Position numbers and translations under genes: made by a program | In this document: one piece after another, positions 44,623 through 52,534 of the stretch | Position numbering within the stretch: position 1 is the first letter of the stretch | How the letters are laid out: the number at the start of each line of letters is the position of its first letter | NCBI GenBank assembly: GCA_001769655.1 | Contig: MEPC01000020.1 | Span: 62,001-126,000 of the forward strand | Source: Bacteroidetes bacterium RIFCSPLOWO2_12_FULL_37_12 | GTDB taxonomy: Bacteria > Bacteroidota > Bacteroidia > 2-12-FULL-37-12 | Reading direction: 5' to 3' | Length of the DNA: 64,000 nucleotides | Notes under the pieces: generated by a model | The model's input: only the letters and a program-made list of their open reading frames with translations | Database searches by the model: none | Told to the model about the DNA's origin: nothing

Positions 44623-47016
44623 ATGAAAAAATCGATACTACTTTTTGCACTCTCCATTTCTATGATCTCCCTCCAGGCACAACATGCCTTTAAAAACATA
44701 ATAGAAGTTGGCGCACAAGACGAAATCGGATTTGATCTCCAGGAATCGTCAGACAAGTCATTTCTCGTAGCAGGGTATTACACCGTGGTCGCAAATTCTC
44801 AGTGGAACAGCGGTTTATTCCGTGTTGATTCCATCGGTGCTTTGCTGGGTCAAACCAATTACGGCTCCAATGGTGATAATGGAACTTTCAATTTTAAGAA
44901 GACCGCTGATGGTGGCTATGTCCTTTGCGGCTATACAAACGCGGGGGGTACTACCTACAAAATACTTGTCATAAAATTGGATGCATCCATGAATTTTCAG
45001 TGGGAAAAAGTTCTTAATGTCACTCCGTATGAACTGGACTGGTCAACCCCCGGCAATTTATATGACTTAATAGAAGCCCGTGACGGAAATATTATTGCGG
45101 CGGGATTTGATAATATTTCTCTTACCGAAAAATCCGGCTATATTGCTAAATTGAATGTAGCTAACGGTGACACTATCTGGGTAAGGCGCTTTATTAAATC
45201 CGGATATACTTATTCATTTTCATCCGTAACCCAAAGTCCTGATGGCGGCTATGTTGCAACCGGTATTGCAAATTCCACCACTACTGCAAATAATAATGTT
45301 CTTATTCTGAAATTTAATGAAGATGGAAATTTTACGGGCGAGAAAATTATCGGAGGAACTACGGTAAATCAGATTGGGAAAAAAATTATAGCCACTCAAA
45401 ATGGGTATGTCATCGCAGGAAAACGAAATGGTAACGGATGGGAGGCAATGCTTATGAAAACCGACCTCTCCGGAGATAATGCTGTTTCAAAAATATATGG
45501 AGACGGTAATGCTGACTGGGATGATATTTTTAGCTTGGATTCAACTAACGATTGGGGATATGTTATTTCAGGGTATGCTGGAAATGGAAATGAAAAAATC
45601 GGTTATTGTGTAAAAACGGACTCAAATCTGACTAAGGTATGGTCAAAAAAATATTCTAATTCCAACACTACTATTCTTTATTCCGTCATCAATACAACGG
45701 ATGGTGGTTATGCACTTTGCGGCTATACCAATACAGGAGTACGTTGGGATTTAATCCTTATTAAGACAGATGCGGCAGGCAATGAAACAGCAAATAATTT
45801 TCCTGTCCCTGTAGTTACGGCGCCTTCAACAGCCGCCCCCAGCACTCCTGTTCAATTTACTACTAATGTTAATTATGGGACAAGCCCTTTTTCGTATAAA
45901 TGGACTGGTGAAGGTGGTTTTAGTTCAACGTTACAAAATCCTACGCATACTTTTACAAATGGAGGAACATTTCGCTATACGTTTGAGGTTACCGATGCGA
46001 ATGGTGCAAAAGGATTGTTTGCCGGGCAAATCATTATTTCTTCCTGCAGTATTCCAACTGTCACTGCAATTGTAGATAGTAGTTATTGCAACATTAACAA
46101 TGGAGCAATCACTATTGCAGTTTCCGGAGGAATTAGTCCCTACTCTTTTTCGTGGTCAAATGGAGCCGTTTCCAAGGATTTGACAGACCTTGGCGCAGGA
46201 ACATATAGTGTTTCGGTTACTGGCAACGACGGATGTGTATCCGTCCTTTCAAACACGGTCCCCAATAATACTGGACCTAGTATCACTGCTACTGTAAATA
46301 ACGCATCCTGTGGCGTAAATAATGGCACAATTACCCTTGCAGTTGCAGGAAGTATAAGTCCCTATACTTTTTCATGGTCAAATGGAGCAATAACTCAAAA
46401 TTTGGTTGACCTTGGCGCCGGAACATTTACTGTTTCTGTAACCGGAAATGATGGTTGTATGGCAACGCTCGCCAAAGCGGTTTCAAAAACTCAAAATCCA
46501 ATCATTTCAATATTAACGCAAAGCAACCCAACCACAAACGGAGGCACCGATGGCGCTATTGATATATCTGTAGTAAGCGGCGTGCAACCGTATCAGTATA
46601 ATTGGTCCAATGGACAACTCGCTCAGGATATTGATAGTTTAATTGCCGGTACCTATACAGTTACCGTAACCGATTCAAAAGGGTGTACAGTAGTCGCTCA
46701 ATACACGCTTACAGAGCCGGTTTCCATGAATGAAAATAAAAATGCTGTATTTTCAGATGTCATTGTAATTCCTAACCCATTTAGAAATTCAGTTCATTTC
46801 TATTTTGATAAGAGCGAAACAACCGGAAAAATAAACGTTGAAATTTTTTCTCTGACAGGAAAAAAACTTTACGCTAAAAATTTAGAAAAAGGAAGTGATA
46901 ATTTGAAGATTGATTTTACTGAAACCATTTCTGCAGGCACTTATTTTTATAAGATTAACGGTGAAGGTGGTATGGGAAGTCGTAAGCAAGTTTGGGGGAA
47001 ATTGGTGAAATTTTAG
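44623..47016 (+). CDS. Secreted SprB-repeat protein with type IX sorting domain
   Basis: The product is 797 residues long. A signal peptide (~1-20) is followed by about eight propeller-like repeats with DGGYVxCGYTNxGG and LVIKLDASMNFQWEK motifs, then a PKD domain (~390-475, with FTNGGTFRYTFEVTD), then three SprB repeats (e.g. ISPYTFSWSNGAITQNLVDL), and a C-terminal domain with VIPNPFRNSVHFYF...KINVEIFSLTGKKLYA...SAGTYFYKI typical of T9SS type A cargo. It is exported through the outer membrane and probably anchored to lipopolysaccharide made by neighbouring genes. Confidence 0.9.
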   Translation: MKKSILLFALSISMISLQAQHAFKNIIEVGAQDEIGFDLQESSDKSFLVAGYYTVVANSQWNSGLFRVDSIGALLGQTNYGSNGDNGTFNFKKTADGGYVLCGYTNAGGTTYKILVIKLDASMNFQWEKVLNVTPYELDWSTPGNLYDLIEARDGNIIAAGFDNISLTEKSGYIAKLNVANGDTIWVRRFIKSGYTYSFSSVTQSPDGGYVATGIANSTTTANNNVLILKFNEDGNFTGEKIIGGTTVNQIGKKIIATQNGYVIAGKRNGNGWEAMLMKTDLSGDNAVSKIYGDGNADWDDIFSLDSTNDWGYVISGYAGNGNEKIGYCVKTDSNLTKVWSKKYSNSNTTILYSVINTTDGGYALCGYTNTGVRWDLILIKTDAAGNETANNFPVPVVTAPSTAAPSTPVQFTTNVNYGTSPFSYKWTGEGGFSSTLQNPTHTFTNGGTFRYTFEVTDANGAKGLFAGQIIISSCSIPTVTAIVDSSYCNINNGAITIAVSGGISPYSFSWSNGAVSKDLTDLGAGTYSVSVTGNDGCVSVLSNTVPNNTGPSITATVNNASCGVNNGTITLAVAGSISPYTFSWSNGAITQNLVDLGAGTFTVSVTGNDGCMATLAKAVSKTQNPIISILTQSNPTTNGGTDGAIDISVVSGVQPYQYNWSNGQLAQDIDSLIAGTYTVTVTDSKGCTVVAQYTLTEPVSMNENKNAVFSDVIVIPNPFRNSVHFYFDKSETTGKINVEIFSLTGKKLYAKNLEKGSDNLKIDFTETISAGTYFYKINGEGGMGSRKQVWGKLVKF

Positions 47017-47099
47017 AAGGATTAATTAAATTAAAATATGTTTCATTGTTAAATTTATACGATCCTGAGATTAATTATTAAATCATTCAACAATGAAAT

Positions 47100-48611
47100 A
47101 TGGGCAAAAATCAAATAAAAAACATAAGCGTCAAAAATCTACCCGCTACTAATAAAAGCAATCGCTCCCTTCTGATTTATAAAATTTTATTCATTACATC
47201 TTCCTCAATTTTATTCTCTCTTTTTGTTTATGCAATTTACGATGGAAAATTTTTTCCTACCAGCGAAGATGAAACCATCTATTATAACTCGGCGCGTCTT
47301 TTTCAGCAAACTAATTCCATTCAGGCAAGTGACTGTGTCATGGAAGAAGTATCAAAAATAGGCAGATGCAACTGGTATGGTCCTTTTTATAATATTTTTT
47401 ACGGATCCCTGGCTAAAATTATCGGATACGAAAGCATACAATTCGTAATTATTCATTTTCTGCTGATCCTCTCCTGTTTCTTATTGATTTATAAATTTCC
47501 GTTAGAATCAATGATAAAATGGCAAATCGCTTTATGTTTTATTTTATCGGAAGTAGCAAATGTGTTTATCTTTACTTATTTCCCGGAATCGTTCCATTTA
47601 TTTTCCGGCTTTGTATTGACTTTTTTGCTGATACTGATCTTCCAAAACGATAATCCCTTTTATAAATACCTCTATATAGCATCCGTTCTGTTCTTTACTT
47701 TTACGAGACCAACAGCCATTTTCTGGATGATTGGCTTAATCCCTTTCGCAAAGAATAAAATGGAGTATTGGATATATGCTATTATCTTCGTATCGGGAGT
47801 TTTGGTGACCATGATATTTCAAAAATTTTTCTTTGCACCCGCGTGGGCTTCCGGTTTGAAAACGATTGATTACCTCTATAAATTTGAAGTGTTCAAATTT
47901 ATAAACCATTCATCAAAACAGTTTTTTCAAAACGGTAAGAACTTGTTTCAGGTTCACAATTCATTCGTAATATTTTTTTTCTTTCTTACTTTTATCAGAG
48001 CATTGATAATAAAAAACAAGTTTCTTACTTCAACCGCACTTATCTGTTCCGTAATTCTGGTATTGCTTCTTGCATTTTATGATACGAACCCATTATTTTT
48101 TATTAAACAAGTCGCATTCATGATTCCCCTGATGATTACCGCTAACCTTACCATTAAATCCCCACGTAATTATCTGATTATTCTTTTTATGTTGCTGACT
48201 TTTCCTTTCACCATTCGTTTTACTTATTCAAAAATCAGAGACAGCAAATCTGCCTATACATACAGGGAAAACCAGAAGGAATTTGTTTCCTCTCTTGCGG
48301 ATATAGTAAACTACGTAGAACCGGAAAAGAAAAATACAATTCTCTGGTCATATAATGAATATCACTATCCTGCGGCAGAAGCATTGATTCCCTTAGCTAC
48401 TTCAAAAGGATTTCCTATTCTATATACTACGAATATAACGGATACGAATGCTCCACCGGAAGAGAAATTCCGGCTTTATAATAAACTGAAAGTTGATTAT
48501 ATATTATCCCGTTTCCAGTTGGCAAAACCTGAATTGAAATTATTGGTTTCAAATAAATATTATTATTTTTATAAAAATAAAGTTACTGTTCAGTCCAAAA
48601 TGAAAAAATAA
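47100..48611 (+). CDS. Polytopic membrane protein, possibly GT-C glycosyltransferase
   Basis: The product has 503 residues with about ten transmembrane helices and an acidic motif, SEDETIYYNSARLF, in the first periplasmic loop, a pattern seen in GT-C type glycosyltransferases (acidic residues after TM1). The C-terminal ~120 residues are soluble. I do not recognise a specific family. Its place between surface-protein and sugar-nucleotide genes fits glycan assembly. It begins just after an AACAATGAAA/TTTCATTGTT inverted pair. Confidence 0.6.
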   Translation: MGKNQIKNISVKNLPATNKSNRSLLIYKILFITSSSILFSLFVYAIYDGKFFPTSEDETIYYNSARLFQQTNSIQASDCVMEEVSKIGRCNWYGPFYNIFYGSLAKIIGYESIQFVIIHFLLILSCFLLIYKFPLESMIKWQIALCFILSEVANVFIFTYFPESFHLFSGFVLTFLLILIFQNDNPFYKYLYIASVLFFTFTRPTAIFWMIGLIPFAKNKMEYWIYAIIFVSGVLVTMIFQKFFFAPAWASGLKTIDYLYKFEVFKFINHSSKQFFQNGKNLFQVHNSFVIFFFFLTFIRALIIKNKFLTSTALICSVILVLLLAFYDTNPLFFIKQVAFMIPLMITANLTIKSPRNYLIILFMLLTFPFTIRFTYSKIRDSKSAYTYRENQKEFVSSLADIVNYVEPEKKNTILWSYNEYHYPAAEALIPLATSKGFPILYTTNITDTNAPPEEKFRLYNKLKVDYILSRFQLAKPELKLLVSNKYYYFYKNKVTVQSKMKK

Positions 48612-48616
48612 AATTT

Positions 48617-48689
48617 TGCCACAGATTACACGGATTAATGTTATAAAAAAATCATAATACCATTTTTAATCAGTGTAATCAGTGGCTAA
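48617..48689. repeat. Dispersed element B (73 bp, terminal inverted repeats)
   Basis: It starts GCCACAGATTACACGGATTA and ends TAATCAGTGTAATCAGTGGC. The whole element, including the non-palindromic middle, matches the reverse complement of 60948-61021 at roughly 85-90%. A half copy is at 26293-26316. Confidence 0.9.
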
Positions 48690-48784
48690 AATTTTTTTTC
48701 TTATTCAATTTATGATTAATTGCGTGTGTACTAAACAGTAACTAAAATTCGATTCTTCTCAAACCCTAAAATCTTATATCAACA

Positions 48785-49756
48785 ATGAAAGTATTCATCA
48801 CAGGAGTTGCCGGCTTTATTGGTTCCAATTTAACAGGATGCCTTCTGAAAAACGGAATTTCTGTATCAGGCATTGATAATTTTAGTTATGGGAATTTGCG
48901 CAACATCAAACCCTTTCTCAACCATAAAAATTTCAATTTCATTAATGGGAATCTGACGGATGCACGATTGATTAAGAATACAAAAGCAGACGTTTTCGTT
49001 CATCTTGCATCGCAGAAAATTCCCCGTTATTCCACCGGATTGCGCACGTTAGACGAAAATTATTGCATGACTAAAAATGTAATTACGAAGTGTCTCAAGG
49101 ATAAATCAAAGTTGGTTTTTGCTTCCACTTCCGATGTGTATGGGAAAAACCAGCATGTTCCTTTTTCGGAGGAGTCAGATTTAGTATTGGGGAACCCTCA
49201 GATCAAAAGATGGTATTACGCCTCTTCCAAAATCTACGGTGAACAACTGATCGTTGCTCATCATGAAGAACACGGGTTAAATTATTCCATAGCACGATTT
49301 TTTGGGGCTTATGGTCCCAAACAGAATTTAACATGGTGGGGAGGTCCGCAATCCGTTTTTATTGCCAATGCATTGCTCAGAAAGCCGTTGGAAATTCATG
49401 GGAATGGTTTACAAACAAGAACGTTTACCTATATTGATGACACTATTTCCGCATTGATGAATTTAGTAACGGATAAAAAAGCTAACGGAGAAACTTTTAA
49501 TATTGCAGGAAACCCCGCTGACGAAATAACCATTCTGGATCTGGCAAAAAAAATATGGAAGGGGGTAAATGAAAATTCTAAACCAAAAATCAAATTTATT
49601 CCCTACTCAACTTTCGGCAACTATGAAGATGTAATGAGAAGAGTCCCCGATATCAGCAAATTAAAGAGATTTTTTAATTTCAAACCCCGCTTTACGCTTG
49701 ACCAAGGGCTGAATAAAACCATTGAGTGGCAGAAGGGGTGTGAAAAAAATGAATAA
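48785..49756 (+). CDS. NAD-dependent epimerase/dehydratase (extended SDR)
   Basis: This 323-residue protein begins with the Rossmann motif ITGVAGFIGSNL (residues ~4-15). FASTSDVYGKN and the catalytic YYASSKIYGEQ (YxxxK) follow, and the C-terminal part has RTFTYIDDT. It resembles UDP-glucose/GalNAc 4-epimerases and related sugar-nucleotide enzymes; the exact substrate is not determinable here. It lies among glycan genes and is followed by element E. Confidence 0.88.
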   Translation: MKVFITGVAGFIGSNLTGCLLKNGISVSGIDNFSYGNLRNIKPFLNHKNFNFINGNLTDARLIKNTKADVFVHLASQKIPRYSTGLRTLDENYCMTKNVITKCLKDKSKLVFASTSDVYGKNQHVPFSEESDLVLGNPQIKRWYYASSKIYGEQLIVAHHEEHGLNYSIARFFGAYGPKQNLTWWGGPQSVFIANALLRKPLEIHGNGLQTRTFTYIDDTISALMNLVTDKKANGETFNIAGNPADEITILDLAKKIWKGVNENSKPKIKFIPYSTFGNYEDVMRRVPDISKLKRFFNFKPRFTLDQGLNKTIEWQKGCEKNE

Positions 49757-49836
49757 CATATAACAAAAAATAATTAATATCAAAGGAGGCGAGTGATTAA
49801 CCATTTTTTGTTAAGTGTTTTATGTTAAGTGTTATT
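49754..49836. repeat. Inverted-repeat element E
   Basis: AACATATAACAAAAAATAA and TTTTTTGTTAAGTGTTTTATGTTAAGTGTTA arms around a short core. It starts at the stop of the epimerase gene and ends just before the promoter at 49840. Confidence 0.55.
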
Positions 49837-49839
49837 TTT

Positions 49840-49847
49840 TATCTTTG
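49840..49847 (+). promoter_or_regulatory. -7 element before a GT2 gene
   Basis: TATCTTTG lies 11 bp before the ATG at 49859 and inside a longer possible reading frame, so it supports the later start. Confidence 0.6.
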
Positions 49848-49858
49848 TTAACTCCCCA

Positions 49859-50587
49859 ATGACCCACTACATCCTCATCCCCGTTTTTAACGAAGAACGA
49901 AATTTAGATCTTCTTGCCCAAAGGTTAAAAAATAGTTTACCCGGAACAGTCAACTATTTTGTGTTTGTGGATGATAACTCAACCGATCGCTCAGTTGAAA
50001 AACTTAAAGAACTATTTAATGAAAGTAAATTCGTTGTATTGGAAAAAAAAATCAACAAAGGTCCCGGAGATTCCTTTAACATGGGATTTGAATGGATACT
50101 TGAAAATTCACACCATCCTGAAGATGTTATTATAACGATGGAAGCAGACAATACTTCTGATATTTCAATACTTCCCGACATGGTGGCAATTTCCAACTTA
50201 GGATATGATTTGGTTTTATCGTCCGTTTATGCGCAGGGGGGCGGATTTGTTAAGACAACTTTTTTCAGAATGTTTGCGTCTTTTTTTGCAAACTTGTTTT
50301 TCCGGAGTTTTTTTGGAATCAAAGTCCATACGCTAAGTTCATTTTACCGCGTATATCATTTGTCACTTATTAAAAAATTAAAAGCCAATTATAACAGGAT
50401 AATTGATGATAACGGTTTTATCTCCATGCTTGAAATCTTATTAAAATCCATTAAAGCAGGAGCAAGAATTATTGAAGTTCCTATGATACTTCGTTCAGAC
50501 CTCAGAAAGGATAAAACCAAGATGAAAATAGGAAAAACAATTTTCAGTTATCTACACTTTTTCTTTTTTTATAAAAAAACATTCTAA
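49859..50587 (+). CDS. GT2 glycosyltransferase, DPM1-like
   Basis: The product is 242 residues from the ATG at 49859. It reads YILIPVFNEERNLDLLAQRL, FVFVDDNSTDRS, GPGDSFNMGFEWIL and MEADNTSD, the pattern of dolichyl-phosphate mannose synthase-like enzymes that load polyprenyl phosphate or extend surface glycans. C-terminal residues are basic (RSDLRKDKTKMKIGKT) as in that family. Its stop codon overlaps the start of the next gene (TAATG), so they are coupled. Confidence 0.87.
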   Translation: MTHYILIPVFNEERNLDLLAQRLKNSLPGTVNYFVFVDDNSTDRSVEKLKELFNESKFVVLEKKINKGPGDSFNMGFEWILENSHHPEDVIITMEADNTSDISILPDMVAISNLGYDLVLSSVYAQGGGFVKTTFFRMFASFFANLFFRSFFGIKVHTLSSFYRVYHLSLIKKLKANYNRIIDDNGFISMLEILLKSIKAGARIIEVPMILRSDLRKDKTKMKIGKTIFSYLHFFFFYKKTF

Positions 50588-51645
50588 TGAAAACAATTGC
50601 CGTTGTATTAGGAGCACGACCACAGTTTATCAAACATGCTCCCGTCAGTCCCCATTTACGGAAATATTTTAATGAGCTAATAATTCATACGGGACAACAT
50701 TATGAAAAAAGGATGAGTGAGGTGTTTTTTAAGGAATTAAAATTGCCAACACCCATACTATTGCGTAGGGGCATAAAATTTTCTACTCCTTCCAAGCAAT
50801 GTGAAGGAATGATTGATATGCTGAAAAAGACATTTTCAAAACATAAACCCGATGCAGTTTTGGTTTATGGAGATACCACTTCTACTTTAGCGGGAGCCAT
50901 CACTGCAAGGATTTGTAATTTACCACTAATTCATGTTGAGGCAGGGTTAAGAAGTTTTAATTACACTATGCCTGAAGAATTTAACAGGGTAATTACCGAC
51001 CACTGTTCACAATTAGTTTTTGCGCCCACAAAAGATGCAGTGAAAAATCTGAAGAAAGAAAAATGTTTAGCCATAATCAAAACATGCGGAGATGTTATGT
51101 TTGATGCTTTTTTAATGGCAAAGAAGTTTAATTCCTCAAGAAAATTAACTATTAATAAATTCTATTTTTTAACACTTCACAGAAACTATAATGTTGATAA
51201 ATTATCATACTTAAAAAAAATCCTTTATGCAGTAAATAAATTGGATAAAAATGTCATTTTCAGCATTCATCCCCGTACAAAAAAAATGCTGAAATCAGCA
51301 GGCATACCCTACCGTAATTATGAAAACATTCAATTTCTGAAACCCTTGTCGTATTTTGACACTCATTTGTATTTACAACATGCCGAATGTATTCTAACCG
51401 ATTCAGGAGGAATGCAAAAAGAGGCGTATTGGCATAAGAAAAAATGCATTACGCTCCGGACAGAAACCGAATGGACAGATACACTTAAAGGCGGATGGAA
51501 TCATTTGTGTGGTAATCACTTTAATGAAATAAGCAAACTAATCGGCATAAAACCTAACGAAAGAAGATATAATAAAAATTTATTTGGAAAATCCGGTTCT
51601 TCAAAAAGAATTGTTGGAGAAATCAGAAGGATGCTTCGTTTGTGA
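50587..51645 (+). CDS. wecB: UDP-N-acetylglucosamine 2-epimerase, non-hydrolysing
   Basis: The product has 352 residues. VVLGARPQFIKHAPV at the start, VLVYGDTTSTLAGA (Asp), HVEAGLRSFNYTMPEEFNRVITD (Glu residues) and SIHPRTKK (His) are the hallmarks of WecB-type epimerases that make UDP-ManNAc or, with related substrates, other 2-epimers for surface polysaccharide. TDSGGMQKEAYW binds the uridine part. Coupled to the upstream glycosyltransferase. Confidence 0.88.
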   Translation: MKTIAVVLGARPQFIKHAPVSPHLRKYFNELIIHTGQHYEKRMSEVFFKELKLPTPILLRRGIKFSTPSKQCEGMIDMLKKTFSKHKPDAVLVYGDTTSTLAGAITARICNLPLIHVEAGLRSFNYTMPEEFNRVITDHCSQLVFAPTKDAVKNLKKEKCLAIIKTCGDVMFDAFLMAKKFNSSRKLTINKFYFLTLHRNYNVDKLSYLKKILYAVNKLDKNVIFSIHPRTKKMLKSAGIPYRNYENIQFLKPLSYFDTHLYLQHAECILTDSGGMQKEAYWHKKKCITLRTETEWTDTLKGGWNHLCGNHFNEISKLIGIKPNERRYNKNLFGKSGSSKRIVGEIRRMLRL

Positions 51646-51692
51646 GGACACAAACGAGGGCGGTAATGTCCCCACAAACAAGAAAAAATAAA

Positions 51693-51724
51693 TTTGGTAG
51701 ATTCAATAAATAGTCATACCTTTG
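51693..51724 (+). promoter_or_regulatory. Consensus promoter before a small secreted protein gene
   Basis: TTTG at 51693-51696, 20-bp spacer, TACCTTTG at 51717-51724: the best full match to the Bacteroidota consensus in the window. The ATG used is at 51764. Confidence 0.8.
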
Positions 51725-51763
51725 GACTTCCAAATGTCTGTTTTACGCCCTAAAATCTTAAAA

Positions 51764-52111
51764 ATGAAGTATGTAACAATTTTACTCGTCGCACTTTTTA
51801 CCGGAATCAATCTATTCGCACAAAGTGAAAAAAATGAAAAACCGGCTACTGCTAAAACGGAACCAACCATTGTGTCTGAAAAAAAACAACACAAATCCAT
51901 CCGCGCTGTACAATTCAAATACACAGAAATAAAAGATAAAAACAATCCTTTTTTTGAAGTTGAAAATGTGAAGTATCCCTGGTTTAGCGATAGGGAGAAA
52001 GCAATGGGTTATTTTAATAAGCAGACCTTTAAAAAGGACTTTACAATTCTTTATGTTGACGGAAAAGATCCAGACCCTGCAAAAATGGATGTGGTGGAAT
52101 TTGAAGAGTAA
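51764..52111 (+). CDS. Small secreted hypothetical protein
   Basis: The product has 115 residues with a signal peptide (YVTILLVALFTGINLFAQ), a Lys/Glu/Thr-rich linker and a small domain (VENVKYPWFSDREKAMGYFNK...FTILYVDGKDPDPAKMDVVEF). No family recognised. An upstream ATG in frame overlaps the promoter and is rejected. A clear intrinsic terminator follows the stop codon. Confidence 0.7.
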   Translation: MKYVTILLVALFTGINLFAQSEKNEKPATAKTEPTIVSEKKQHKSIRAVQFKYTEIKDKNNPFFEVENVKYPWFSDREKAMGYFNKQTFKKDFTILYVDGKDPDPAKMDVVEFEE

Positions 52112-52112
52112 C

Positions 52113-52138
52113 AACAACATCTTGCTGTTGTTTTTTTT
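52113..52138 (+). terminator. Intrinsic terminator
   Basis: A perfect 7-bp stem AACAACA/TGTTGTT with a 6-base loop (TCTTGC) is followed by a T-run. It begins directly after the stop codon of the small secreted protein. Confidence 0.8.
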
Positions 52139-52146
52139 ATTTTGGT

Positions 52147-52314
52147 ATGCGTAATTATTATCTTGATATATCTAAAATATGTTTTGGCGTTGGCTTTTAT
52201 GGATGTTTATCAAGAATTGAAAATCCAAAACTTGCGGCTACTCTTGCAATATTAAGTTTAATTTTAGCAATGTTTTTCGCATTTATTGGTTATAAACACA
52301 ATAAAGAAAAATAA
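52147..52314 (+). CDS. Small membrane protein, 55 residues
   Basis: The ORF starts MRNYYLDISKICFGVGFYG and has one hydrophobic helix (AATLAILSLILAMFFAFIG) and a Lys-rich end (KHNKEK). It is followed after one base by another tiny membrane ORF. The compact tandem layout and helix design suggest real small proteins, but no family is recognised and no promoter was found directly upstream, so support is moderate. Confidence 0.5.
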   Translation: MRNYYLDISKICFGVGFYGCLSRIENPKLAATLAILSLILAMFFAFIGYKHNKEK

Positions 52315-52315
52315 A

Positions 52316-52423
52316 ATGATAGGAGTAATAATTTTATTAGTCGGCATGATGATTTTTGGAATCGTATTCCATTATTACATTAAAAAAAATCATCCTGAGG
52401 ATTTGAGAGATACTGAAAAATAA
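52316..52423 (+). CDS. Small membrane protein, 35 residues
   Basis: MIGVIILLVGMMIFGIVFHYYIKK is a single membrane helix with a positive flank, followed by a short acidic tail (NHPEDLRDTEK). Its ATG is one base after the stop of the preceding small ORF. Unknown function. Confidence 0.5.
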   Translation: MIGVIILLVGMMIFGIVFHYYIKKNHPEDLRDTEK

Positions 52424-52534
52424 GTAACAATGAAGCAAATGAAGCAATGAAACAATGAAGCAATTTAACCATCAACAAACATCCAACATCCAACATCCAA
52501 TATCCAACAAACAACATCCAAAACCCATAAACTC
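52424..52534. repeat. AACAATGAAGCA-type and CATCCAACA-type tandem repeats before the second SprB gene
   Basis: Units of AATGAAGCA/AATGAAACA (52428-52465) echo the narH array, and ATCCAACA/ATCCAATA units (52468-52512) echo the actA-actB gap. They occupy the leader of the following gene. Confidence 0.75.
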
